NCBI GenBank assembly: GCA_016124445.1
Contig: WGNR01000001.1
Location: forward strand, 620,001-684,000
Length of the DNA: 64,000 nucleotides
Direction: 5' to 3'
Source of the DNA: a bacterium
GTDB taxonomy: Bacteria; Planctomycetota; Planctomycetia; Pirellulales; Pirellulaceae
Shown here: positions 1 through 8,325 of the stretch, piece by piece
Numbering within the stretch: the stretch's first letter is position 1
Layout: every line of letters starts with the position of its first letter
Notes under the pieces: generated by a model
The model's database searches: none
The model's input: only the letters and a program-made list of their open reading frames with translations
Told to the model about the DNA's origin: nothing
Made by a program: the position numbers and the translations under genes

Positions 1-1373
1 TCCTGAACCTTCAGGTCCCCTTCCTTGCTGGCTGGCAGGCCTTTACCAAGTGGGCGCTCGTAGCGAGTTCGCCCTTCCGCAGCCAACTTGTGATCTGCGG
101 ATGTAGCGTATGGCATGGGCATCTGTTTAATCAGCTTTTGGTTATGCTCGCTATTCCATGGTTCATCCAGGTGAAACTGGTTATAGAGCGCTTGCTGTTC
201 GATATACGGCAGGATATGCACGCGCCATGAGAGGAGCGGCTTGCCGTCGGCGCCGTACGAATCGGCTGGCATCTTTTGGTACGTGTCGTAGTAATTCCAC
301 ATTGCCAGCATGATCTGCTTCAGATTATTCGCCGAGCGACTTCGGACATTGCTTGCCTGGAGGTTGGCGATCATCGGCATAAAGAGCGCCGTACCACTAG
401 CCAGCAGTACCTGCGGCGACGTACCTGGCTTGCCAACCGTAGTCATCACCACCTGATCCTTAGTGCGGACAGGCTTCAGGGCCGCCAGCAAGGTATGACT
501 AATCCGATCGGTATACTGCAAGAACGCCTGGCCTTCGGGACTGTCAGGGTTTGCCGGTTGGGCCATCTGCCGGGCTAATTTCGTAACGGTCTCCAATAGT
601 CCTTCGACGGTTTCCTCCAACTGCATTGCATTGGCCTCGTTAGGGGCGGCCAGTTTCAGCGTGACGCCTCCTTTTTCCATGTCGAGATTGCAGATCAATT
701 GGGCATGCGAAAGCTGCTCTGGCAACTCTTTCATTCCAGGAAACATGTCAAAGCGCGGGTCGGCTAACAGAAAACGGGCCATGTCTCGAATTGGCTCAAC
801 GACCAACAGGGCCTGAAATTCGGCATCCTGCAAGTCAGATTGCAAAAGAGCCGCCAAGGGACCTGCGACCGGCTTGGCCTGCTGCGAGACCATCGCTTTC
901 ACCGTTTCAGGCGTTCCCAGCAGGTAGATATTTTCGTTAACCGGATAGACGTCGAGCAAAAATCCATTCGTCCCTTTCAGGTATGGCTTGTTGCTTTCAG
1001 GCCAAGCTGCCAACTCAAGTTGCCCATCCTCGCGCAGGGCTGGAAATAGAGATTCCAGCGGCGCGCCCTTGGCAAGCCTCACCACGGCCCCCGCCAAAGG
1101 TTTGCCGTCCGGTCCTGGAGCGGTGGTGAAGGACAACACCGATTGAACGTCTTGGAGCGTTACGCCGGTAAACTCTTTCGATTTAACGGACATGACTTCC
1201 CAGGGAACCATCTCCAGCAGCGGGCGCGTGGAGACCGCTTCCGGTTTTACGACCACACCCAACACGGCATTGGGAGGTACAAACTCGATGCCGATGGCAT
1301 CTTCTGCGAAAAGAGCGTGAACAGAGGGGACAACGGAAAACAGCAGCGTGAAAAAGAGCGTTCTAAGTTGCAT
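1..1373 (-). CDS. DUF1559-domain exported protein (3' end outside window)
   Basis: The frame opens with ATG at 1373 and stays open to the window edge, so the C-terminus is missing. Residues 1 to about 23 look like a Sec signal peptide (hydrophobic LFFTLLFSVV, then HALFAED). The middle is family-specific sequence I do not recognise. Near the edge the protein reads RSRSANNLKQIMLAMWNYYD, then DGKPLLSWRVHILPYIEQ and FHLDEPWNSEHN, the hallmark of the planctomycete DUF1559 domain. Unlike the classical pseudopilin-like members it has no FTLVELL N-terminus; here the DUF1559 part is C-terminal to a long secreted region. It lies 51 bp downstream of the secreted protein at 1425-2897 and is probably in the operon led by the ECF sigma factor at 3531. 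The role of this family is unknown. Confidence 0.85.
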   Translation of the reverse strand, partial: MQLRTLFFTLLFSVVPSVHALFAEDAIGIEFVPPNAVLGVVVKPEAVSTRPLLEMVPWEVMSVKSKEFTGVTLQDVQSVLSFTTAPGPDGKPLAGAVVRLAKGAPLESLFPALREDGQLELAAWPESNKPYLKGTNGFLLDVYPVNENIYLLGTPETVKAMVSQQAKPVAGPLAALLQSDLQDAEFQALLVVEPIRDMARFLLADPRFDMFPGMKELPEQLSHAQLICNLDMEKGGVTLKLAAPNEANAMQLEETVEGLLETVTKLARQMAQPANPDSPEGQAFLQYTDRISHTLLAALKPVRTKDQVVMTTVGKPGTSPQVLLASGTALFMPMIANLQASNVRSRSANNLKQIMLAMWNYYDTYQKMPADSYGADGKPLLSWRVHILPYIEQQALYNQFHLDEPWNSEHNQKLIKQMPMPYATSADHKLAAEGRTRYERPLGKGLPASKEGDLKVQ

Positions 1374-1424
1374 GAGATCGATCCTGAAAAGTTTTCGATG
1401 GTCGAGGAATTCAATCGAAGGGGG

Positions 1425-2897
1425 TCACGGTTGTCGCAGGGTAATTTGAAAACGGCTTGTCCGGTTCCCCGCATCACCTTCCAGTATCGCCTCCAGCGGT
1501 TTGTCAGCGTGCCACTTGTAGATCAGGGGGTGATTGTTGAACGGGTTGTTGGGAATTGGCAAGTAATCGACCTGATCTAGCGATTCCGGCAACTTGCCAT
1601 GGGTGGCGGCATAATCGCGAATAGACTCCACTGCCTGCAGCATGGTATGCCAGCGTTGCAGACGAACCGAAGCCTTTTGAAATTGTTGCGTGGCCGGCAA
1701 TAACAGCCTTGCCAGGAGAAGCGGGTCGCCCTTGATGAGTTCGTTGGAAAACTGGTCGCCGGGGGGATAGAACTTCTTGGCCTGATAGTACGGAAGCCCC
1801 AGCGGAGCGAAGAACTCGTCGCGGAGTCGCTCGTAGTTGTTCACCGAATAGAGCAAAATTGCGCGGCTGCCAGGCATCGTGTCGACCTCGGCTTTGTCGT
1901 AGCCCATCTCCTTAACCAATTCCTGTTTAACCCGCGGTACCTGGCTGAACACGATGGTGCGGTAGGCTAGCATCTCCCAATCAGACTGACGGCCTTCTTC
2001 CAAACGCATAAAACGCGTGATGACGTCAGATAGTTTCCGGTCCCAATAGGCGCGGTCGCCAACGTCCTTGTCTTTCTTTGCTTCTTTCAATTCAGGAAAG
2101 ACCGCCAAAATGCTGTCTTGCTCGACATCGATCGCGTTGCGAATTTCGATCAGCGGGCTGGGCTGATTCACGATCGACCAATACAGGTTTGGCGCTGAAT
2201 CGACCGAGATGGCGGACAATAACTGCTCGTCCATCATGGTACCGATGGCAATTCCGACCAGCGAGTTGACGATGAAGTCGTGATTGCCAACATGCCTGGC
2301 CATCGCGAAGCCCGTTTGAAGATCAGTGATCGCGTCATCAAACCTTCCCTGTGCCAGCCGCAACCGAATACGCAGCGTCAGCAACCGGGCCATCGTTCGC
2401 ATCTCTTGAATCTCGGGCAGCAATACCGAGAAAATATCGACGCCATTCTCGTGCGTCGGCAGGCTCCAATCGCAGAAGCTTCGTCGAGCGGCAAACGAGA
2501 CCTCCTGCAATGCGGACGCATGGGAGTTGACGACTTGCTCAACTTCGTCGATCGGCAGTTCATCCAGAGGCATGTTCCGCCACCTATCAATTTGTTCCCA
2601 ATACTTGACTTGGTCTTTCACATTGGCCAGATGCTGACTGGTCAGCAGGATCGCTCGGTGATATAGCGGTGCAGCGTTACCCTTAAACTGTTCTGAAAAG
2701 GACGGATAAAGCCGATACTTCATGATTGGCGGCTCGGGCGACTTCGCGCTGATCGAAAACGTGAATGTCGTTACTGGATCTTCCCCAACGTCATGCTGAA
2801 CCCACTGGGCCAAAGCGGACGACACCGATGCACAAAACACCATAACCGTGATCGACATCAAAAACAGTCGGTTTTGCATAGGAAAAGATGGTTTCAT
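1425..2897 (-). CDS. Secreted protein of unknown function
   Basis: 490 residues starting at ATG 2897, with GGGAG about 8 bases upstream. Residues 1-30 form a Sec signal peptide ending near ALAQW. I do not recognise the body as a named family. The C-terminal 60 residues (AATHGKLPESLDQVDYLPIP then NNPF and PLIYKW) match a motif common in planctomycete exported proteins, where a Y/A..HG..P.SL stretch precedes a DPF/NPF..PL.Y segment. It lies between the one-TM protein at 2974 (76 bp) and the DUF1559 protein ending at 1373 (51 bp), all on the minus strand, so it is likely co-transcribed with the ECF sigma factor. No catalytic motif is evident. Confidence 0.8.
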   Translation of the reverse strand: MKPSFPMQNRLFLMSITVMVFCASVSSALAQWVQHDVGEDPVTTFTFSISAKSPEPPIMKYRLYPSFSEQFKGNAAPLYHRAILLTSQHLANVKDQVKYWEQIDRWRNMPLDELPIDEVEQVVNSHASALQEVSFAARRSFCDWSLPTHENGVDIFSVLLPEIQEMRTMARLLTLRIRLRLAQGRFDDAITDLQTGFAMARHVGNHDFIVNSLVGIAIGTMMDEQLLSAISVDSAPNLYWSIVNQPSPLIEIRNAIDVEQDSILAVFPELKEAKKDKDVGDRAYWDRKLSDVITRFMRLEEGRQSDWEMLAYRTIVFSQVPRVKQELVKEMGYDKAEVDTMPGSRAILLYSVNNYERLRDEFFAPLGLPYYQAKKFYPPGDQFSNELIKGDPLLLARLLLPATQQFQKASVRLQRWHTMLQAVESIRDYAATHGKLPESLDQVDYLPIPNNPFNNHPLIYKWHADKPLEAILEGDAGNRTSRFQITLRQP

Positions 2898-2973
2898 CTC
2901 TGGGGCTCCCTAAGAGCAACAAGCATTTGAAAACTGGGCGAAACGGGCAATTCTTGGCTACGAAATAAAGACA

Positions 2974-3561
2974 TCATTCCGGAATCTGTATGCGGTCGGT
3001 CGCTGACAACGTTGGCTGGTCCAGCATCGGCATGCGACCTGGCTTGGGCAGCAGGAAAGTCGTCTCACGAAACGTTCCTCGAGCGGCCGATCCAATCGAC
3101 AAATCGCCCCCAAAAGCCATCGTTGCGGGAGACGCCGCCGGCAACGGAATCAGTTGCCCCCAGACCGATGGCTTTCGCGGCGTTGGAACAACATCAGCAA
3201 CGGACTCGACCGTTGGCGGTGCTGGAGTGATTGGAGGTAATGGATTTGGTGACTCGTGAGCCAGCGAAGGCCCCTTTTGCTCGTCGTTGCTCTCGATCGG
3301 AGAAGTTGGCTGCGAAGCGACTGGCGTTGTATCTGTCAACGAACCACCAGGCAGCCAAAACCATTGTCCGCACACCACACAGGCCAGCACGGTACACGCG
3401 ACATACCACCTGTAAAGCACGCCGCGTTGTTCTCGCAACGCATCCTGGCGTCCTGCCTCGAACAAGATCTCGTCGCGACCTATCTGCGCGGAACGAGGCA
3501 TCAGTTCCGAAAGCTGGGCTTCGAAGGGACTTAAGTCTTCGGGTTGGTTCGGCTGGGACAT
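2974..3561 (-). CDS. One-TM protein encoded with ECF sigma factor (putative anti-sigma partner)
   Basis: 195 residues. The N-terminal ~48 residues are polar and would be cytoplasmic. A single membrane segment lies around residues 50-70 (WYVACTVLACVVCGQWFWL), followed by a Pro/Thr/Ser-rich region of low complexity. The start ATG at 3561 lies inside the end of the sigma-factor gene, a 31-base overlap that suggests translational coupling. A short cytoplasmic segment, one TM helix and this position next to an ECF sigma gene fit a membrane-bound anti-sigma factor, but I see no HxxxCxxC zinc anti-sigma motif, so the role is inferred from context alone. Confidence 0.75.
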   Translation of the reverse strand: MSQPNQPEDLSPFEAQLSELMPRSAQIGRDEILFEAGRQDALREQRGVLYRWYVACTVLACVVCGQWFWLPGGSLTDTTPVASQPTSPIESNDEQKGPSLAHESPNPLPPITPAPPTVESVADVVPTPRKPSVWGQLIPLPAASPATMAFGGDLSIGSAARGTFRETTFLLPKPGRMPMLDQPTLSATDRIQIPE

Positions 3562-4067
3562 GGTTGATTCAATTCCGACTGTAAGAATTCGATAGCTTGT
3601 TGGTATTCCCGATGGATCGACGATTGCGACGCATCGAGCAACTCGGCAATCTCGCGAAACGTGAGACCACCCCAGATCCGGGCAACCACGATTTCACGTT
3701 GCGTCTGGGATAGCCGCTCAAGTGCCTCCGAGGCGGTCGCGCCATGCAGGCTTCCTGGCAACTCTGGCTCGAACCACGATCCGCGAAGCGCGGCAAATTG
3801 TTGCTCGCGATCTCTTCGCCGACGCTCTCCACGGCTCTGCATCAGAGCCTCGTTCCGTACGACCCGATATAGCCACGCGCCGCAATCTTTGGGAAGCGAT
3901 CGCTGCTGGATCAATTTCACAAAGGCACATTGCACGGCATCTTCCGGGTCGGCACAAAGCTGTCGGGCATACAACACCAATGGGCCAGAATGTTGGTCGA
4001 GCAACAGCGCCACCTCTCGAGCAATGCTCGCTGGGCGATTTGGCGACTGACCCGATGCTTCCGACAA
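3531..4067 (-). CDS. ECF-family RNA polymerase sigma factor
   Basis: An alternative sigma factor of about 178 residues. Region 2 is visible from the start to EDAVQCAFVKLIQQ and AWLYRVVRNEALMQSR. Region 4 is LSQTQREIVVARIWGGLTF followed by REIAELLDASQSSIHRE, a sigma-70 helix-turn-helix. The frame remains open upstream to an ATG at 4310, but that extension is basic and unlike sigma factors. I chose TTG at 4067 because GGAG sits 7 bases before it, the length then matches the family, and the divergent gene at 4333 gains a normal upstream region. ATG at 4175 or 4310 remain possible. Its 3' end overlaps the putative membrane partner at 2974-3561. Such sigma factors often drive their own operon; that is not shown here. 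Confidence 0.82.
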   Translation of the reverse strand: MSEASGQSPNRPASIAREVALLLDQHSGPLVLYARQLCADPEDAVQCAFVKLIQQRSLPKDCGAWLYRVVRNEALMQSRGERRRRDREQQFAALRGSWFEPELPGSLHGATASEALERLSQTQREIVVARIWGGLTFREIAELLDASQSSIHREYQQAIEFLQSELNQPCPSRTNPKT

Positions 4068-4332
4068 GATGCTGCTCCGACGAGGTTTATAGATAAGATG
4101 CCGCCCAAGTCCGCATTTTCCCAGAAAACTCGGAAAAGTCGAAACCGTTGTCCTGGCAAAGGGAAATATTGCCATCAACCTGAAAACAACCGGCCGAAGT
4201 CGCCGCTTCTTCCGGCCCACCGCCGCGGTCCTTTTCGTTCCATCCATTGCTTTCACGCCGTGATTTTCGCAACTACAATGGGCAGGTCCCTCCCGAGATC
4301 CCCTGTTCACTTCTTCGAATTGAGGTCACCCC

Positions 4333-5682
4333 ATGAGAAAACGGCTCTTCAGCTTCGTATTGACGGCATTTGTTCTCGCATTCCCGCTGACCGCGTGGGC
4401 CGAGGTCACGCTTCCGAAGATCTTCGGCACGAACATGGTTCTGCAGCAGGAGCAACCGATTCACATCTGGGGCTGGGCTGCTCCCGGCGAAGAAGTCAGT
4501 GTCGACCTGGCTGGTGCCACCGCTTCGACCAAGGCAGACAACCAAGGCAACTGGCATACCGAGCTTCCCGCTCGCAAGGCGGACGGCAAGAGCCTCACAC
4601 TGACGGTCAGCGGCAGCAACAAGATCACCATGGACAACATCCTGATGGGCGAAGTTTGGCTTGGCTCTGGCCAGTCCAACATGGAATGGCGAGTCAGTGG
4701 GGTGAATGACGCCCAAAAGGAAATTGCCGACTCGAGCAATCCGGAGCTTCGCCTCTTCCTCGTCCAGCGAGCCAAGAGCGAAGAGCCAGCCAAAGACGTT
4801 GTTGGCCAGTGGCAGGTCAGCAGCCCGGAAACCGTTCCTGCCTTCTCGGCCACGGCCTACTTCTTCGCCCGGGAACTCCAGAAAGAACTCAAGGTTCCCG
4901 TTGGCATCATTGCCAGCAGCTGGGGTGGAACGCGGATCGAGCCGTGGACACCAGCCAACGGCAAAGGAGCCGTTCTGTACAACGCGATGATTCATCCGCT
5001 CGCGCCGTTTTCGATTCGCGGGGTGATCTGGTACCAAGGCGAATCCAACGTCATGAGCAACGCTGGCCTGAAGTACTACGACATGAAGAAGCAGCTGATC
5101 GACGATTGGCGCGAAGTCTGGGGCAACGATGAAATCTCGTTCTACTACGTGCACATCGGTCCCTGGTCTGGCCGCTATGCTCCTGGTGAACTTCCGAAGC
5201 TGTGGGAAGCCCAGACAAAATCGCTGACACTGCCTCACACCGGAATGGCCGTCATCACCGACGCGATCGACAACCTGGCCGACATTCATCCCAAGAGCAA
5301 ACAGGTCGTCGGTAAACGTCTCGCCTTGTGGGCTCTGGCTAAAGATTATGGCCGCGACATTACCTATTCCGGTCCGCTCTATAAGTCGATGGATGTCGAA
5401 GGCAACAAGATTCGCCTTCACTTCGCCTACGCGAAAGGACTTGCCGCGCGCGACGATAAACCGCTGAGCGAGTTTATGATCGCCGGAGCCGACGACAAGT
5501 ACGTGCCTGCCGAAGCCACCATCGACGGTGATACGGTCGTCGTCCACGCCGATGGCATTTCCGATCCCAAGAACGTCCGTTTCGGGTGGCATAAGACCTG
5601 TGATCCGAACCTGGTCAACGGGGCAGGCCTCCCTGCCGCGCCGTTCCATACCGACAACTGGCAAGGCGGAACGGGCGAGTAA
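4333..5682 (+). CDS. Sialate O-acetylesterase-like (SASA domain) exported esterase
   Basis: 449 residues with a clear signal peptide (residues 1-23, ending TAWAE) and a good ribosome site (TTGAGG, 6-7 bases before ATG). Residues ~25-105 form a beta domain. GSGQSNMEW places the putative nucleophile at Ser115, and ADIHP at 316-320 carries the His expected of the SGNH-like dyad. SSWGGTRIEPW and VIWYQGESN are further family signatures. Family members remove acetyl groups from sialic acids or from acetylated plant and algal polysaccharides; the substrate cannot be read from sequence. It is followed by a strong hairpin, so it may be transcribed alone. It may act with the carbohydrate genes downstream. 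Confidence 0.92.
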   Translation: MRKRLFSFVLTAFVLAFPLTAWAEVTLPKIFGTNMVLQQEQPIHIWGWAAPGEEVSVDLAGATASTKADNQGNWHTELPARKADGKSLTLTVSGSNKITMDNILMGEVWLGSGQSNMEWRVSGVNDAQKEIADSSNPELRLFLVQRAKSEEPAKDVVGQWQVSSPETVPAFSATAYFFARELQKELKVPVGIIASSWGGTRIEPWTPANGKGAVLYNAMIHPLAPFSIRGVIWYQGESNVMSNAGLKYYDMKKQLIDDWREVWGNDEISFYYVHIGPWSGRYAPGELPKLWEAQTKSLTLPHTGMAVITDAIDNLADIHPKSKQVVGKRLALWALAKDYGRDITYSGPLYKSMDVEGNKIRLHFAYAKGLAARDDKPLSEFMIAGADDKYVPAEATIDGDTVVVHADGISDPKNVRFGWHKTCDPNLVNGAGLPAAPFHTDNWQGGTGE

Positions 5683-5689
5683 CTAACGA

Positions 5690-5745
5690 GTGACAAAGCG
5701 CCGAGCTTTTCGACCGACTCCAACGTCGAAAAGCTCGGCCGTCAC
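5690..5745 (+). terminator. Long perfect stem-loop after the esterase gene
   Basis: A perfect 14-base inverted repeat: CCGAGCTTTTCGAC at 5701-5714 pairs with GTCGAAAAGCTCGG at 5725-5738 around a 10-base loop. GTGAC at 5690-5694 and GTCAC at 5741-5745 can extend it. It begins 8 bases after the stop codon at 5682. There is no clear T-run, so it may be a terminator of low-T type or an mRNA 3'-end stabiliser. Confidence 0.7.
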
Positions 5746-5775
5746 TTAATCCTGGCAAATGTGGAATCGTCGCTA

Positions 5776-6837
5776 ATGCAACGACATCGTAGTACCTGGC
5801 AACTCTTGATTGCCGCGGCATTGTTCAACGCAGTCGCGATCAGCGCCGCATCCGCCCACCCGGTTCCGGAAAGCCCCTCGTGGTTGACCTATGAAGGAGG
5901 CGAAGGCCCCGGCAAGGGGAAGCATATCGTCTTGATTGCCGCCGACCAGGAATACCGCAGCGAACAGTCGATGCCGATGCTGGCGGCTATCTTGTCGAAG
6001 CATCATGGTTTCGACTGCACGGTCCTCTTTGGTGTGAACGAAAAAGGACAAGTCGATCCCACGATGCCGGTCTATCCCAAGAAAGGGGAAGAGGATTCCT
6101 TTCAAACGCACAACATTCCCGGTCTCGAACATCTGGAAAAAGCAGACCTCGTTATCTTCTTCACGCGGTTACTGACCCTGCCCCCAGATCAATTACAGCA
6201 CATCGTCAACTACCTGGATTCGGGCAAGCCGATCATTGGCCTGCGCACGGCCAATCATGGTTTTCGTAGTCCGCTTCCCTACAAGACCGACGGCAAGCGG
6301 GTCAGCATCGGGCAGATCCTGGGTGGTTCGTTCATGTCGCATCACGGAGCCTGGCATCGCGATTCGACGCGGGGAGATATCGTCCCCGAAATGAAGGATC
6401 ACCCGATCCTGATAGGAGTCAGCGATATCTGGGGACCATCGGATGTCTACCGAACCTTCAAGGAAGGGGGCAGCCTGCCGGAAGGCTGCACGGCCTTGGT
6501 GAATGGGCAGCCCTTGATTGGCCGCGAACATGGGGGCCCGTCCAATCCCAAGAAGGAGCCGCTACCGGTTGTCTGGTTCAAAACCTGGAAGACCAGCGAC
6601 GGCAAAACGGCTCGGGTCTTTCAATCAACGATGGGCAGTGCCCGGGACCTCGAAAGCGCCGGCCTTCGCAGACTTATCATCAATGCTTCGTACTGGGGCC
6701 TCGGGATGGAAGACAAGATTTCGGCAACGCGAAGCGTCGACTACGTTGGCGACTACAAGCCGCTTGTCAGTGGTTTCAACTATCCCGAGCTGGGCGTCGT
6801 TCCGAGAATGCCTGCCGAGTACCGGTCGCCTGAATAG
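5776..6837 (+). CDS. ThuA-like domain exported protein
   Basis: 353 residues from ATG 5776; an in-frame GTG at 5761 is the alternative. The signal peptide ends near ASAHP. The remainder is a ThuA-like (class I glutamine amidotransferase-fold) domain: KHIVLIAADQEYRSEQSMP, then ADLVIFFTRLLTLPPDQLQ, GKPIIGLRTANHGF and SHHGAWHRD. ThuA proteins take part in 3-keto-disaccharide (trehalose, sucrose) metabolism in rhizobia with the dehydrogenase ThuB; planctomycetes carry many exported members. The next gene is a Gfo/Idh/MocA oxidoreductase, the ThuB superfamily, which makes a 3-keto-sugar role attractive but unproven. Confidence 0.88.
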   Translation: MQRHRSTWQLLIAAALFNAVAISAASAHPVPESPSWLTYEGGEGPGKGKHIVLIAADQEYRSEQSMPMLAAILSKHHGFDCTVLFGVNEKGQVDPTMPVYPKKGEEDSFQTHNIPGLEHLEKADLVIFFTRLLTLPPDQLQHIVNYLDSGKPIIGLRTANHGFRSPLPYKTDGKRVSIGQILGGSFMSHHGAWHRDSTRGDIVPEMKDHPILIGVSDIWGPSDVYRTFKEGGSLPEGCTALVNGQPLIGREHGGPSNPKKEPLPVVWFKTWKTSDGKTARVFQSTMGSARDLESAGLRRLIINASYWGLGMEDKISATRSVDYVGDYKPLVSGFNYPELGVVPRMPAEYRSPE

Positions 6838-6880
6838 GCAACTTTTGCCGAAACAGGCGAGACGCGGCCATCGGTGCTGC

Positions 6881-6886
6881 TATAAT
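6881..6886 (+). promoter_or_regulatory. Candidate -10 element (TATAAT)
   Basis: A perfect TATAAT lies 94 bases before the ATG of the Gfo/Idh/MocA gene at 6980, in the 142-base gap after the ThuA gene. No convincing -35 hexamer is present at 16-18 bases, so this is a weak promoter call. It would give the dehydrogenase/isomerase pair its own start site. Confidence 0.3.
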
Positions 6887-6979
6887 GCAGGTCCATTCCT
6901 TCGAATACCTTCGGCCAATCGACGGCCTATTCCCTCCTATCCTGGGTATTCGGATTGACCTCAATCTCCGGCAACTATC

Positions 6980-8290
6980 ATGCACACCTCCTCAACCAAC
7001 CGGCGTGGCTTCCTGGCATCGACAATCTTAGGCGGATCGGCAGCGGCCCTCATACCGTTTGCGCATCAGGCCGCGGCCGCGGAGACTTCCGAGCGAAGCC
7101 CCGCAAATGATATTGGCATTGGCTGTATTGGCCTGCGATACCAGGGAAGCGTGATCGCCCTGAAAGCCTCGATGTATGGCAAGATCGTCGCGGTCTGCGA
7201 CGTCGACAGCAACGTACGAGATCAGGCCAAAGCCAGTTTCGGCAGCACGCCCCATGCCTCCGAAGATTACCGCGATTTGCTCCAGCGGAAAGATGTCGAT
7301 GTCGTCACGATCGGCACACCAGACCATTGGCATACCAAGATGGTGATCGATGCCTGCCGGGCCGGGAAAGATGTCTACTGCGAAAAGCCGCTCACGCTGA
7401 CGATCGACGAAGGCAAGCAACTGCAAAAGGTCGTCAACGAAACAGGCCGCGTCGTTCAGGTTGGTTCCTGGCAGCGTAGCGATCATCGCTTTCGCCAGGC
7501 CGTCGAAATGATTCGCCAGGGAAGAATCGGCAAACTCAGTCAAGTCGAAGTCGTGCTGGGCAAGAATAAGACCGGCGGCCCGTTTGAAGCTCGTAAAGTT
7601 CCGCTCAATTTGAACTGGGATCTGTGGCAAGGACAAACACCAGACGTACCCTACCTGCAAGAGCGATCGCATTACACCTTTCGTTGGTGGAAAGAATACT
7701 CCGGCGGGCAGATGACCGACTGGGGTGCCCATCACATCGATATTGCCCAGTGGGCGATCGACAGCTTGCCGGTCGAGATCTCAGGGGCCGCCAACTGGCC
7801 CACCGTTAAAGATGGCTACAACGTCCCGATCGATTTCAACGTAGCCTACCGTTATGCCAACGGAGTCACCATGACGGTCGCCGACGAAGGCCGAAATGGG
7901 ATCTTGTTCACGGGAGATGCCGGCCGAATCTTCGTGAACCGGGGCACGTTATCGGGTGCGCCAGTGGACGAACTGGCCACCAATCCGCTGCAGCGTTCGG
8001 ATTGGAAAGTCTACGATTTTGACAACCTCGATCGTCCCGAGCGTGCAGGCAAGCTAGATGCCATCGTGAACCACATGGGCAATTTCTTCGACTGCGTCAA
8101 AGCCCGCAAGACGCCGATCTCCAGCATCGAAAGTCAACATCGTAGCGTCAGCACTTGTCACTTGGGTAACATCGCTCTGCAACTGGGCCGGCCACTCACG
8201 TGGGATCCCGAAAACGAGTCGTTCCCTGATGACAAGGCGGCAAACGCCCTGTGCAGCCGGGAACAACGTAGCGGTTTCGAGATCGTTTGA
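6980..8290 (+). CDS. Tat-exported Gfo/Idh/MocA family oxidoreductase
   Basis: 436 residues. The N-terminus NRRGFLASTILGGSAAALIP is a twin-arginine signal, so the folded, cofactor-loaded enzyme is exported. The Rossmann domain follows: IGIGCIGLRYQGS (a variant of the usual G.GG.RG loop), VAVCDVDS, then TPDHWHTKMVIDACRAGKDV and YCEKPLTL, the family's EKP motif. The C-terminal domain contains WWKEYSGGQMTDWGAHHID, with the His-rich segment typical of exported planctomycete members. The family oxidises or reduces sugar hydroxyls with bound NAD(P). Its stop codon overlaps an in-frame TTG of the following TIM-barrel gene, so the two are surely co-expressed. The substrate is unknown. Confidence 0.93.
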   Translation: MHTSSTNRRGFLASTILGGSAAALIPFAHQAAAAETSERSPANDIGIGCIGLRYQGSVIALKASMYGKIVAVCDVDSNVRDQAKASFGSTPHASEDYRDLLQRKDVDVVTIGTPDHWHTKMVIDACRAGKDVYCEKPLTLTIDEGKQLQKVVNETGRVVQVGSWQRSDHRFRQAVEMIRQGRIGKLSQVEVVLGKNKTGGPFEARKVPLNLNWDLWQGQTPDVPYLQERSHYTFRWWKEYSGGQMTDWGAHHIDIAQWAIDSLPVEISGAANWPTVKDGYNVPIDFNVAYRYANGVTMTVADEGRNGILFTGDAGRIFVNRGTLSGAPVDELATNPLQRSDWKVYDFDNLDRPERAGKLDAIVNHMGNFFDCVKARKTPISSIESQHRSVSTCHLGNIALQLGRPLTWDPENESFPDDKAANALCSREQRSGFEIV

Positions 8291-8325
8291 CGATCACCTT
8301 GTCACCCAAGAAGAAAGCCACGCGG

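Noticed and set aside
4273..5664. 463-codon minus-strand open frame opposite the sialate esterase gene
   Set aside because: It is the antisense shadow of a strongly supported gene and has no recognisable domain.
6844..6886. Full sigma-70 promoter at TATAAT 6881
   Set aside because: The only TTG-type hexamer upstream is about 31 bases away, so only the -10 element is reported.
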